Origin: Cryptomeria japonica
Lineage: Eukaryota > Streptophyta > Pinopsida > Cupressales > Cupressaceae
NCBI RefSeq assembly: GCF_030272615.1
Contig: NC_081415.1
Location: 510,403,873-510,467,872 of the forward strand
Length of the DNA stretch: 64,000 nucleotides
Direction of reading: 5' to 3'
In this document: positions 24,790-37,900 of the stretch, one piece after another
Layout of the letters: each line of letters begins with the position of its first letter
Numbering within the stretch: position 1 is the stretch's first letter
The notes under the pieces: generated by a model
What the model saw: only the letters and a program-made list of their open reading frames with translations
Database searches by the model: none
What the model was told of the DNA's origin: nothing
Position numbers and translations under genes: made by a program

Positions 24790-26962
24790 AATGTAATGCC
24801 TTGCCAAGAAACCTTGAAGGGATAAAGCTAAAACACACAAATGGAGTGCACATAATTGTTTTTTGTTTAAATAAGACACAACATAATGATACAATGAGTT
24901 ATCATAAGCTCAAATAACACAGCGGAAGACAAAACAACCCTAAAGAGTTTCACAACGTGATTACTTAATTTAACATCTAACACAACTCGCAACATTGATC
25001 CAATTAAGCAGGTTCACTTAATTACATGTTATTACTTTAAACAAAGATATAATTTGTTCAGCAAATTAACATTAAAGATAATAGGACGCACTCATCCATT
25101 ATGGTTGAAGATGAGTCAACATGAGGAAATCTACCCATAGAAGTTAAAACATAGATAACATATGAATTCATCCATTAAGGTTAAAATATAGTTAACTTGA
25201 TGAGTCCATCCATTTTAGTTACAATATAGGTAATATGTTGAAGTCCATTTATTAAGGTTAAAATGTAAATTACCAAAGGAGTTCATCCATTATAGTTAAA
25301 TTATAGCTAATAAGATGACATTCATTTATTAAGGTTAAATTGTAAATAACCAAATGAGTTCGTCCAATAATTTTTAAACCATTCATTACGTTCAATTTTA
25401 CATTAAACACATGTCATGCATCTAGTTCCGAAACGTGCTATAATTACCTCATAAACTAATGAGATCTTTTCATGCATACTTATTTTCATTAACAATAACA
25501 TAATGCATTCTTTCATGATCTAATTTACTGCATTTAAGAGACAACTACATACATGCATTTATGATAAATTTCATCTAATCCACTTAGACATTTTACCAAT
25601 ATGTCATCCATACATGCTAACACTATAACATGAAACATAAGAACAAAAGCAACACATAACACCAGATTGATATCGGAGTTCACCCCTAAAGGGCTACATC
25701 TCCGAGTCTACTCAACTACAAGACCCCTCTGATCATTTAAATAAGTTAAGAATACATAAGGTTCACATCTTTTACAATCCTGCCATCAAGGCGAACATAA
25801 CCAATATACAAATGACCACTTCGGTCCTTAAATACATAAATGATCCCTACATAGAAAAGGATCCAATTGAACATATTAAAAGAAAATATAAAGGTCCATT
25901 GCCTGACGGTACTCTACATAGAGACCTAACCAACTATGGACAACCACAAATCAACACTCGACACCCGCATAAAGGGCAATACCAGTTAAAACACTATCAC
26001 AAGGCAACAACCGAACTAGAGACTAAGGACATAAACAGGTACCCCAAATCAACTAAACGACAGGGTCCAAACAAACAAATCAAGTCTTGCCATTACATAA
26101 GCAACAGCGAATATAGAAATTAAACTTGCATAGGTATTAACAGGTAGAGGACAATCTTTTACCATATTGATCTAAATAATAAAGTCGATCAAGTTTTCTA
26201 AATGATCTAAGTTAGATTGCAGTTATCTACCTCATCTAGGTACAAGTTGTTCTTGGTTTTCTAACTCACTAAGCTCGTTGCATCTAAACATAACATAATT
26301 ACATCATTGCGAGTTTTTACACCAAGTTCACATGAATATAACTCTATATATATATATATTAACCAAATAAATATGCTATTTAATCTCTAAATGAAACATT
26401 GTGGTCATACTAGCTCAAAAACAATCTTTCCAAATTCGTCTTTCCTAGAGCCCAGTTACACTATACAGATCAAGGAAACATATGCAAATAAGGAACCCAA
26501 AATAAAGATAGTCTGTACCCAACTTAACCATTATTCTCTTACGCATATATTCTAGAAAAATACCAAAATTAAATATTAGTTACTATATATTTATTAATCC
26601 ATAATTAATAAAATATAAACAATTAATAAATAATAAATATATTTATTTTCAATTTTTTTAAATAAAATATTATTTTATCTTTTCCAAATAATATACTTCC
26701 TGCAAGTATCCAAAAAAAAAATTAAACATTAATTAATATATATATATATAAAAATTACTCATTAATTATATATACATTAATTAATAATTTAATAAATAAA
26801 ATTTATCATTAAATCTTTATTAAAATTTAACATTTAAATAATATATAACTATTATATATATATATAATTTTTTTTAAAAGAAAAAAAAAATTTAAATAAA
26901 CAATTTTTTAAAAAATAAAAAATAAGGGGGAGGGTACCCACGTGGGCCCCCCCCTTGGCAGC

Positions 26963-27067
26963 TCACGCTACCCATGGTAGCGCTGCTACCAAAAGGTAGC
27001 AGGTGCTACCTATTGGTAGCGTAGCTACCCAAAGGTAGCGATGCTGCCTGTGGGGGCAAGCTACCCC
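26963..27067. repeat. GGTAGC/GCTACC hairpin cluster, second LARD LTR
   Basis: Alternating GCTACC and GGTAGC words, colinear with 19164-19272 but with different copy arrangement. It begins with GCTACCCATGGTAGC, a near-perfect palindrome. Confidence 0.8.
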
Positions 27068-27568
27068 TTTTCTTTTTCTTTTCATTTTTTTTATTTTTTT
27101 ATTTTTATTTTTTTATATTTTTTTTATTTTTAATTTTATTTATTATGAAAAAACAAACAGTCAAAAAAAATAAACCAGTCTCACAGAGACTTTTATTATT
27201 ATTATTATTTTTAAACAAATAAAACTATAACCCCACAAAATTAATTATTGGTAAAGGAGTATATCAGAATACTCCAATCTCTAAGATCAAACAGAGATTG
27301 AGAAAACACCAAAACCCAATTCAATTTACTCTATAGAGCCAAATTGGCTGAACTTTTCAAATAAATTTTGGCAACAAAAGAATGAGAAAAGGAAGAAATT
27401 TAACTCTATTCCTCATTCTTCCAAAATGAAACTTCCAGAATGAAACACAAAGGCTGAAAACACAGGAGGGTAATCCTGACAAAATTTTGCCAGCATAACC
27501 CCTCTGACTCAAACTGAAAAACCAAAAACATATAATCCTAAATAAAAAAAAACAAAGCTCAACCAAAA

Positions 27569-27841
27569 ATGGGAGATACAACCATATTCCAATTATTGAT
27601 TTACAGACACACAGAAAACTACAGAGAAAGGAAGAAATTTATTGAGCTAATACAAAAAATTAAAATAGGCAGAAGCTATCCAACCATGGAAGCTTTCCTT
27701 GAAAATCTTGAGGAAGAGCTCATGCAACTAGATATCCACGTCAAACCTTCCTTTCAGATCCTTATTTCCCCAACATGCATAAAAATTTCTTCTTCCCACA
27801 GACTATCACCTCCTTCCCGTGAACTCCCCCAAATAAAATAA
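27569..27841 (+). CDS. 90-codon frame antisense within the LARD LTR, unknown
   Basis: The frame starts MGDTTIFQLLIYRHTENY and ends at TAA. It runs antisense to the element. The equivalent place in the other LTR (about 19809-20080) has the same start and stop but one internal stop from a C-to-T change at a CAA codon. Gln, Glu and Lys are frequent; no domain is recognised. Conservation between two copies of one LTR is expected by descent, so it is weak evidence for a gene. Confidence 0.15.
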   Translation: MGDTTIFQLLIYRHTENYRERKKFIELIQKIKIGRSYPTMEAFLENLEEELMQLDIHVKPSFQILISPTCIKISSSHRLSPPSRELPQIK

Positions 27842-30541
27842 ATTAGAAAAATATATATGCAACCTAAACTTTTTTTAGGTTTTCCCCCAAAAAATATTTT
27901 CCAATCATAAAATATTTAATAATAAGAGCATTTATTTTATTTTTATTTTTAACTAAAAAAAACAAATCAAAAAATGATTTTCTCTCCCTCATGTAATTTC
28001 TAATTTTTTTCTTAATAACACAACTTAGCATTTTTTTCCAAGATTATATGAGGGTAAAATATATTGTTTTTTTTTTTGTGTTTTTTTTTTTTTTTTTAAA
28101 ACAATATCAACATATTTTAATCTCGTTTTTCTAATTAAATTGATTTTCTTAATTAATTAAAAAAAATAACCTTTCTATTTTTAAAAGGCCAAGAGATTAA
28201 ATTAATTCTATTTTAAAATAATTTAAATCTTTCCTTTCCACAAACATAACTAAATAAATTAATCAATTACAATTAACCATTTAATTAAACTAGCTACAAA
28301 TTTAAATTGAGCAATTCTAAATAACGACTAATCGCATAAAGGGAACCTATTTAATCTAGTCCCTTAATTTTTAAAGCATAAACATACATTTAATCAAATT
28401 AAATAAAAAAGATAATTACTCAATTTAACAACACACAAAACACGCAATTCATGAAGGCCAAGCAAACAAACGACCTGCATACCCAACCAAAGGAATACTG
28501 ACAGACGACCGACAACGCTCACATGAGCACGACTAGGGTCAAATGAGGGTCTCTCGACCACCGAATCCAATTTCTAAGGGTTAATGAGGAGCACTCAAAC
28601 CTGTGAACCCAGATGGAGTCGAAACTCGCACCCATGTGGAATTGTACCTGCAATCTCCTACAACCCTGAATCATATTTGCATACATATATAAATATTTAA
28701 TAAAAGTGTTAGCTCGAAATTAATAGTATAATTCAGGAGAAACAATAAACTTACATACAAATTGATGTGGCAACCACATTAATAGGTATGCACATTAATT
28801 AAAACATCTGACTACAACATGATTACATGATAACTAACCAAGATTAAAATCTGATTAGGGGAGGGGTATTACATGTTAAAATTCATTTCCAAAGTCTTGC
28901 TATTCAATCATTTAAATTTATTTCAAGCAAATCAGTACTAGGATTCATACTTATTGTGTAATGGTTTGTTCCAAAACAATTATATCTAGCAAGTAATTCA
29001 AATCATTTTCATAAGTTATCTTTGAAAGTGTCATGGTTTCCAAGTAATTAGTAATTTCATGTATTTAGTTCAAGTTTTCAAATTTTTTATTATTTTCATA
29101 ATTTTCCTTCGGAGAAAATACTATTCCCAAGTAGTCGATTTGTTTATATTCCCTTCAATTACGTGAAATTTATACTTTAGTTTTTAAATTCAAGCGATAA
29201 TTCCTTGTATATAATAGTTTCTTTTTCATAATTGTATTGGTATATCACTTCATTTAAGATTCATGAATTCAAAGTTAAATCCCTAGTTATATAACTAAAC
29301 AAGAGGAGTTGAAACCAAAAATTAGCGGCGTTTGGTATCTATGGTGCCTTTGGGTCACACTTACGGGTAATGTCGTCGTGTTGAACTACTGCACTTAACA
29401 CCTAATAAAGCTGCAACAAAGACGTTTGTGGCATCGTCCCTCTAAATCGCCGGAGAGAAATAAGGGTCATTTGGAAGTTAAAATCCAAGGGGTGGGTAAT
29501 CCCTCTTGGATCAATAATCTAAAAAGATAAATTTTAAATGAAATTTGCATCCGCTCAGTTAAACCTTAGAAAATCCCATTAGGGTTTGGTTGTGTGTTAT
29601 GATCTTGAAAAATTATTTTATCCTAATGATTTCAGGGGATGATAACAGATTAAGGGTGACATATTTAATAGGAAATGAGACTTAGTTGTCTTAGGCCACA
29701 AGCGGAAGGCCACCTCGAGCATTTGTTCTATAGAGCTACCATCGTGGGTAGCAACCACAAAGAAACTGTCTCGGACATTGACCCTAGAAAGGATTGTGTA
29801 CCCACCAAATAGTTTACATTAAACCATAGTTAGAAACCAGAACTACATACTTTACGCCTTGGTCCCGTGTCGAAATGCGTATGTAGCCAGTCTAGGGATG
29901 GAGTTATCTCTTGTACTCAGGTGTTCGGGAATGGGGATTAGGATTTGGTTAAGGATGAGTTGATCACTTTTTATTGAAGTTCCTTGGTCTTTCAATGAAA
30001 GGGTATAGTAACACTAATTGGAAGATTATAAGTAATTCAATGCATACTCGGAAGGGATCCCGTATGGATTTGCTTGACTTCTCAAGGCTTTAGGCCAAAT
30101 TCCAAGGTGGAACTCAAGCTTGTTTATTTTAACTTTTTTATATACTCCTAAAGATGGTAACCTCGATGCATTCCTAGTAGGGGAGTGTAGTCTTTAGAGA
30201 GTGACTCAAAACCCAAATGGTCCCGATGAGTCTAATGTCTCTGGCCAGAGCATTACCTATTGTTTGAATAGATGCCTACTTTGTTTGGGTAGATGCCTAT
30301 ATCGAATTGGATAGATGAAACTCCCTGTCCCATATGGATAGATTCCTAACCCATATGGTTAGATTCCTATCCTGGTTGGATGGATGCCTATCCTATTTGG
30401 ATAGATGCCTATCCTGTTTGGATAGATGCCTAGAGTATGCGATTGAATTAAACACAATTAAGAATAAGTGGGAATAAATAATCATCAAAAAAGAAAAAAA
30501 CAGCTGAGTTTTTTGGATAAAGAGAAGTGGGTAGTTACATG

Positions 30542-30553
30542 TGGTATCAGAGC
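30542..30553 (+). other. Primer binding site of concatemer internal domain 1
   Basis: TGGTATCAGAGC lies two bases after the LTR end, matching initiator methionine tRNA. Confidence 0.9.
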
Positions 30554-31881
30554 GAAGGTTCAAGTCTAGGCCTTGAGCTCACTTCAACTTATGCAATATT
30601 TAAGAGTATCTTAGAAGTAGTTGGAAGTAGTAGAGATAAATTGATTGAATAATAAATTTGAATTTCAAGAAAAACCTAGATGGTAAGGAAAGTGGAAGAG
30701 GAAATCATACCACCACAAGGAGTCAAAAGAGAAGTTAGCAATGATGGAAATCAACAAGAAAAAGTAGTGAATCAACAACGAGATTCAAAGCTATAATCAA
30801 TATATTAACTGAGCAAAGGGATAAGATCAAGAATGACATTGAAAAAGAGAAGTGGGAATCAAAATGAGGATCTTGGCAACGATCAAGAAAATGAGATGAA
30901 TAATAAGAGGGAAAATAATATGTTGGATCTATCTAAAGATTTGAATAAAATTAGATGGAAAGAAAATTAGTGAAGGGGCAGAAATTGTTTGAATGAAATG
31001 GAGAAATAATTTGATCTAAAGGACATTAGTGAAACAACTAAGGCATTATGGGGTCCCTATCAACTTATCAAGGGAGTAACTAATTGGTGGATTAACACGA
31101 AGGAATAAAATGGGTATAACAAGGATATAACCACATGAGATCAATTTGTTCAACATTTCTATTAAAGATGGCTATCATAACTATTCTTCAATGAGAAGGC
31201 AACATAATTCCATAATCTTCAACAAGGGGCTTTTACAGTTCAACAATATTGAAATAAGTTTGTCAAATTGCTAAAATATGTACCTATGTATCAAAATATG
31301 AGGAGGGTCAAACCAAGAAGTTCATTTTTGGGATAATTACCAACATAAGGGTAGAAGTTGATGAAGGAAGTACATGAGAAATCTTTAAATCAAGAAAGGA
31401 AGATTCAAACCCTAGCAACAAGATAGAGTTTTAACAAGAATCATTCATTCAAAAGGAAGCATGAATTCAAGGGGAACTCAAACTTCAACAAGTATCTAGA
31501 GTTTAATAAATTTGAAAAGAGGCCACCTCCTAATTAAATCAAAGGGATGGATACAATAATAATAGGGGCAATTGTGATGGAAATGATCAACAAATAGGAT
31601 AAATTATCTACCAAGGTTTGATGAAGCAAGGAATGATCCTCATATGAATATGGGGGGATAACGATTGCGCCATTCAAATTCTTGGAGAAGTGCCAATACT
31701 AGTTGCACAACAATGAGATTGATTAATGCAGGTACAATGGAGTCAATATGATGAAAGGAATATCATAAATGAAGATGCAAATGAGATGTGATAGATGTTT
31801 TCACTTTTGTTATAGACCTATTACGAGCAATTAATTCTTTTAAGCTTTATTTAAATAAGTGCATCAGGACGATGCACAATT

Positions 31882-31895
31882 TAAGGGGGGAAGGA
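31882..31895 (+). other. Polypurine tract before LTR 2
   Basis: TAAGGGGGGAAGGA directly precedes TGTCATAACCC. The equivalent tract before LTR 3 is at 42991-43003. Confidence 0.7.
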
Positions 31896-34124
31896 TGTCA
31901 TAACCCTCTTTTAAGACTTCGATAAAACTTGTTAATAATACTATTATTATCCTAATCATCCTTATTATTAATATTATTATTAGTACTTTTATTAATATTA
32001 TTATTATTACTATTATTCTTAATATTACTTTTATGAGTTAGAAATGATAAATTAAATAAGGTCAAAATTTTAAATAAAAATGAGTAATAAGTGGTGACTC
32101 ACATGTGAGGTCATAATTTACTTGGAAATTATTTATTTTCTCAATATTCTAATTGAGCACATGGTGTAGGAGAAATAAGAAGAATCTAGAAAAAAAATTC
32201 AATTTCAAAATATTAAGGAATAAATATTATATTTAGCAAATATATGACATGGGAGTTACAAATTTATTATATGACAAGAATAATTCTATTCATGGCCTTT
32301 TTATGACAAAGGAGTTACGAAATTCATATTTGATAAAATGGAGCAAAATTCAAATTCAGATTTTTAATGCATGGTCAAATGTAACCGCCACTATGACAAC
32401 AATGATTTGCATGAAATTAATTTAAAATTTACTTATTTTCTCAATATGTTATTTAGCACATGTTGTAGGAGGAAATGAGAAGGTTCTAGAAGAGAATCTC
32501 AAATTCAAATTTTTGCATGTAACCCCCACTATGACAATAGTCATTTTTGCATGGGTTTATTTCAGGAAAAGAATCTCAAAACCAATTAATTTACATGGTA
32601 TTGGGAAAATGACTCTCTTTTCTATATATTGAACACTAGATTTTTGAAAAGGGAGAGTTCATTGTTTTCTTTGATAAATAGTTTTGAATTCTTGCAAATT
32701 ATGTTAGTAGTAGGAGGATTTTGGTAGACATATTGTATTGTAGGAGATAGAATTTTCTAGGGGTTTTGGAGGAGATCTATAACAGGTTGCAGGACAAGGA
32801 TCGAAGGGAGCAAGAGGAAAAGTCAAGAAAAAATCAAAGGGATTGAAGATCTTCAACAAAGGAGAGCATTATCAGATAAGTGAATTTTCCTCCAAACGAT
32901 TAAGGAAGTTTGATCTATAAAATTTATTTAGTTGTGTTTCAAAAAATATATGAAATTTCTTTTATTTCTTTGTAATATCTTAGGAAATTAAAAAAAAATT
33001 GTTTTAGTCATTTAGAAAGGAAATAAATATAGTTTTTATTTATTATTAAGATTTTCTATTGGTTCCAAATAATATTTTAATTTTGGAGTTTTCAATCTCA
33101 TTTTATTTCAAAGAAAGCTAGTGGTGTTTTAATTTATTCATAACATGAAACATAAAAGTTCTATTATATTCATTGGAAACAACATTTATCTTAATTATGA
33201 ATTAAACTTTTAAATAGATTTATCGATAAAATATATGAAATAGATTCATTGCATATCTATCTTGAAATACCCAATTTAACATAGTTTAATGATAAGATAA
33301 ATTTTTCAAATACAAAAAACAAGAGAAGATATCAATCCATTATTATTAAATTAAATATTACTAAATTATAACTATCTAGATTTAATACTAAATGAGAATA
33401 ATGAAAAATTGTTAGGTTATCCTGTTTTGAAGCTTTGCATAGGAAATATTATTATTGCAATTGACTTAAGTTACAAAAACATATTGCTTAAAATTGACAA
33501 TGGAAAATAATTTATATTAATTGAACTGACTTTTTTGTCAATTACTTTCACTAAAACTTATAATTTAATTAGTTATAACTAAGGGAAAAGAGGTAATTAA
33601 GATTTATATGTGGGTTAAGAAAGGAAACTTAGTTAACGAATTAATTAGTTTCATCTAAGAAATAATTACTCATAAATTATTGATTGGAAATGGAAAGTAA
33701 ATCTACGAGAGAAAAGGTATGAGATAAAAACCAAATTAAATATGGTTTTACTCTTTTCATGCAACTCTAACAATTTTTCTTTTAAAAGGCAATATAGTTA
33801 GAAATACTATCTTAAAATTTCCTCTTAAATCTAGTTCTTCACCAGTACCAGCATCATTGGTCTCAATATTTGATTATGATGCAGTAGCTTATCCAATATA
33901 ATTTGTAGATTATGCAGAGTAAGTTGTTGATTCTTCTAAAGACCTTAACTAGTTGCTTAGAATGAAGGCTATGACCCAAGCATGCTTGATTTTCGCATGA
34001 AAGTTTGAACTTAAGTAATTGGAAAATTAGACTTAGTTAAATTAAATATAAAAAGTTAAATTTAGAATTGATATGAGTAACTATTATAGATCTATACTAT
34101 TGTGTAGAACAGTTTAACCTCAAC

Positions 34125-34964
34125 TAAATTTGTCAAAACTCTTAACAACCATGAAGGTAATTTTGAATTTATTGTTCCTGAAATAGTCTATTTTATTATG
34201 TAAGTAAATTAAATAATTTTATTCATATAGAAATAGTTTAATATGAAAATATAATAAAATGAAATAAATTTTTAAAAAATGATTTAAAGTTTCATCTAAA
34301 AATAAATAAAAATAGAATAACTAAACTTGAAAAAAAAAACTGCAACAAAATCAGTCATCCAATCCTTGCAAAAAGGGTTTTCAAAATCTACATAAATTTG
34401 GATACATTAATCTGCAAACAAGACTAGGAAAAATTATCCTATTAAGATGGTTTTATACAAAATAGGAATCTGATTGATGCAAAGGGTAGCAAACTCGCAG
34501 AGAGGCATGGTAGATTTCTTAGAACTCTTTTGAATGCATTCTTCTTCTTCCATTCTTCTTCAAGGTAGATTTCATAGAACTCTTCGGAATGCATTCTTCT
34601 TCTTCCATCCTTCTCATGGTAGATTTTGTAGAACTCTTTTGGATGTATTCTTCTTCTTCCATTATTCCCTGCAAAGATCCACCATAATGAAATGAAAAAA
34701 AAGCCCTAAATTTTAGTATTATTGTAAAGATTTTAGGGTTGTGGGTGAACCTTACATGTAAGGGCTAAGATCAAATCTAATCTAAGGGTTGAGATTGCTT
34801 ACTTGATTTATTTATTTTAAATTTTAGTATTCACTATAATAAAAAGGAAATTCTTTCCTTCATATTTAAATTTAATTTCATGAGGGTATTTATTTTGTGA
34901 AGATAATTTTATTTAAGACAAATATTAAGTAATCTTTTTATTTTCTTTTATTTGTATTAAATAT
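34125..34964. other. Unassigned segment between LTR 2 and the LINE
   Basis: It does not match LTR 1 or LTR 3. It contains a 55-bp tandem repeat and an A-run at 34331-34341. No gene seen. It may be a 3' extension of the LINE or a separate inserted fragment. Confidence 0.4.
34509..34668. repeat. 55-bp tandem repeat, three copies
   Basis: Copies begin with GGTAGATTT at 34509, 34564 and 34619, with AGAACTCTT and CATTCTTCTTCTTCCAT inside (the third copy has TATTCTTCTTCTTCCAT). The copies differ at several positions. Confidence 0.85.
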
Positions 34965-37900
34965 TGAGAGTAAACAAAATACAACCAGTTGTAAACAGGG
35001 GAGGCTACGCCTTAACCACCAAAACCACCGAGGATCTAGATTACATTACTAAAAGCAGTCCAAAGTCAAAAAAGGACAGAACAAAGGAGAACAAAAGCAC
35101 TACTGCAGAATGTGGTCGAATGGATCGACCCAAGTGGTCCACCCTTGGGTCCCTTCCATCCAAATCACCTTTTTTTGATCCTAGATCTGAGTCAACATGG
35201 CAATGTAATCAGCCTTGGGCATCCTATTGTTGTTAATCTCTTTTTGCAGCTTCTTTAGAGCCTCTTCAAAGGAAGACTGGTTGTTCGCGAGCCTCCTACA
35301 CTCGTAGTCATCCTTCATTTCATATATGAACATAGTGGCATGACCATCTTGCAAGAACTAGGGGAACTTATGCCTTTCGACATTCATCAAGAAGAAGACC
35401 TGCGAAGCAATTTTTAAAAAAGTGAGTCTACAAAGAGACTTAGTAAGACATATGCCATTGCCATTAAATTTGTCCTCATTTTGAAGCTTTCAAATGAATC
35501 AAAGGATATAAGAAGATAAGATAAACCAGAATAAATTAGCATCCTTTTTTAATCCATCAATATAACCAGTAATAATGTTAAAAAAATCCACATGACTAGG
35601 AATGCAAAAACCAAACATTAACCAAACCTCCCTGGCGAAGGAGCAGTCAAAAAAAATGTGTCTGTTTATCTCAAGTAATCTGCAAATGGAACACATATCA
35701 GTACTGAGAGGATTTCTCCTTAATGGAAGTCTGTCAATAATAAGTTGTCATTTAAAACATTAAATTTTAGGGGGAACCGAGATTTTCCATAGATGAGTAA
35801 AGCACTTATACCAAGAGTTGTCAGGCAGATCCAAGTACCACAGCATGTTAACATGGTTAATAATAGAGTCATCATTGGAGATTAGGTCATATATGGCATG
35901 GCATTTAACATTGGGTAGGAGAGAGCGATCTTTCCATTTGAAAGTCAAGAATCGGTGAGAGTCCAGATCAGTAATAGAGGGCAAAGCAAGGGTATCGCAT
36001 GCATTCTTTATCATATGGTATGTTCTTTTTTGGGTGGGAGGCAGATTGTAGGAAGCGCTGAGTTCTTCCCAGCTAATTAAGACATCATTCTCAAATAAGT
36101 CCTCAAAGACTCTGATGTCGGCTCTGGCCCAAAACTTGGTCGAGCAGCCTTGAGTGAGGGCTAAGGGTTTATTAGCATGAAAGAGGTTCCACCAAATTGA
36201 CCTTTCCCCATGAACAGTACCATTGTTGCTAACACTAGAGTTGTCAATAAGATATCTAATATGCTACCAAGCTTTCTAAATGGACTTAAAGACATATGAG
36301 CCTTGCACGGAAATAGGAAAGCTACCTGCCACCAGGTCAGTAAGGGGAAGGGCTTTCTAGGACTTAGCATTCTTAGGGACACCTCTCTCGATATTGTTTC
36401 TAATCAAGACTTTCCAGGGTTCCATGCCATCTAAGGCATGAAAAATCCATTTCGCAGTGAGGGCAATACCTTGGATCTTGAGATCCTTTAGCCCAAGGCC
36501 ACCAATTTTCTTAGTCATGTGACACCATTTCCATTTAACCACATGCATTTTTTTTCCACCTTTGCCTTCAGACCAAAGGTACTGCCTTATGGCTTTCTGG
36601 ATATCAAGGATTTGATAGTTATTGAACATCCAAGCGGAGGAGTAGTAGACACTATATGAGGAGAGAATTTTCTGACAGACTTGGATTCTTCCAGCAAGAG
36701 AGAGGAATATATTATCCCATCTATGCAATTTTTTGTCAATCTTATTCTTTATCCATTGCCACATCTCTTTAAGAGAGGGAGAAACAGAGAAAGGGATGTC
36801 GAGGTACCAGAAGATTTTGTTGGGGCCTCCCCATTGAAACCCATAGGGACTGAGCCAGTCAGAGGGTTTTTCTTTCCAACCAAGGAGAGTAGACTTGGCA
36901 AGGGAGATTTTAGCTCCAGACATGATACCAAAGGTTTTAAGCTTTTGAACAAGATTGTCAATATTCTGGGGTGAAAGTTCAAGGAATAGGGCAGTATCAT
37001 TCACAAACTGGATGTTGAGGAGGTTGGAGTCATCAGGAAGCTTAACTCCTTTAACACAGGGGGATAGAGAATTGTACCTAAGAAGATAATATAGAGCATT
37101 TGACGCAATGACAAATAAAGAAAGTGCAAGCGGACAGCCTTGCCTGATAGACCTACTAAGTTGAATGTTTTGAGATAGGGATCCATTGACTTCAATTTGA
37201 GCCGAGGCATCCTAAAGAAGGACCTTAACATATTTACAAAAGTTAACCGAAAACCCAAAGGATTATAATGTCATGATGACAGAGTCCCATTCCATGAGGT
37301 CATAGGCTTTTTCAAAATCAAGTAAAAAAATAGTAGTGTCTTGGTTAGAGGCCCTAGCCCAATCCATGGCTTCCCAACTCGTAATGAGGTTCTCAAGGAT
37401 ATATTTGCCCTTCATAAATCCAGTTTGGGTAAGGCAGATGAATTTAGGGAGGATCTTTTCAAGTCAAAGGGCAATAACTTTAGCCAAAATTTTGTACGAG
37501 ACATTGAGGAGGGTGATAGGCCTCCAATTCTTGATTAAGGCCCTATCACCATCCTTGGGTATCAACTTGATGATCCCCTTGTTAATATTAGCACCAAGGG
37601 TGCCATTATCGGAAGCTTCAAAGTAAACACCATGGAGGTCATTGGAAATCCATTCTAGGTTGGCCTTATAGAGTTCAATAGGGAGGCCATTCGAGCCCGG
37701 TGCTTTGTCAGATTTCAGGTAGTTAATAGCAGCAGTGATTTCCTCAAGAGATACCCTTTGGTTGAGGAGGATGGACTCTTTAGGGGAGCTTCTAGTGGGT
37801 ATCATGGTTCTACACTTATCTCTAATGTCCTTAGCATTGGCATTATCTTCAGAAGTGAATAGGTTTTTGTAAAATAGTTCAAAAGCACCTTTGATACTGG

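Larger units (their letters stand above)
21091..24791 (-). other. LARD internal domain, non-coding
   Basis: About 3.7 kb with only short open frames (22345-22551, 21435-21626, 24595-24894), none with a recognisable retroelement domain. Stop codons are frequent in all frames. The interior would have to be packaged and copied using another element's proteins. Confidence 0.75.
17035..28873 (-). mobile_element. LARD-like large retrotransposon derivative with 4-kb LTRs
   Basis: Direct repeats at 17035-21090 (4056 bp) and 24792-28873 (4082 bp) flank a 3.7-kb interior. The element is flanked by TGTTA at 17030-17034 and 28874-28878. On the minus strand each LTR starts TGTAATACCCCTCCCC and ends GGCATTACA. 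The primer site (complement of 24778-24789) and polypurine tract (complement of 21091-21102) fix the minus orientation. I see no gag, protease, RT or integrase in the interior. Long LTRs with a non-coding 3.5-kb interior match the described LARD class. The matching uninterrupted site in LTR 3 (near 44440-44460) reads GTAGGTGTTAAAATTC, confirming the insertion point. Confidence 0.9.
24792..28873 (-). repeat. LARD 5' LTR (minus-strand element)
   Basis: It adjoins the primer site. Compared with the other LTR, its first bases read TGTAATGCCTTGCCAAGAAA instead of TGTAATGCCCCGCCAGGAAA, a run of C-to-T and G-to-A changes as expected for methylated repeats. Around 26945-26985 it has an additional GC-rich unit. 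Confidence 0.9.
14309..30539 (+). repeat. LTR 1 of the concatemer, interrupted by the LARD-like element
   Basis: About 4.39 kb once the insertion 17035-28873 and its duplicated TGTTA are removed, making it the most complete of the three copies. It starts TGTCATAACCC, carries an ATT-rich trinucleotide run at about 14350-14460, and ends GGGTAGTTACA. A partial internal duplication of about 190 bp is visible: the block TTTCCAAAGTCTT..CTATT..AATCATTTAA occurs before 17035 and again after 28878. Confidence 0.8.
30540..31895 (+). pseudogene. Internal domain 1 with a decayed Ty3-type gag remnant
   Basis: The 1.36-kb interior has no long open frame. Translated near 31140-31330 with stops ignored, it shows a recognisable retrotransposon Gag core: FFNEKAT, a stop, then FHNLQQGAFTVQQY, and KFVKLLKYVP. 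It continues into a Lys/Asn-rich tail. This resembles the 'L.QG..TV..Y...F..L....P' signature of plant Ty3 Gag. No protease, RT or integrase is present, so the family is non-autonomous. It ends in a purine tract (AAGGGGGGAAGGA) before LTR 2. Confidence 0.65.

Noticed and set aside
30540-31895. Functional gag gene in the concatemer interior
   Set aside because: Many stops shared by both copies; only a remnant signature remains.
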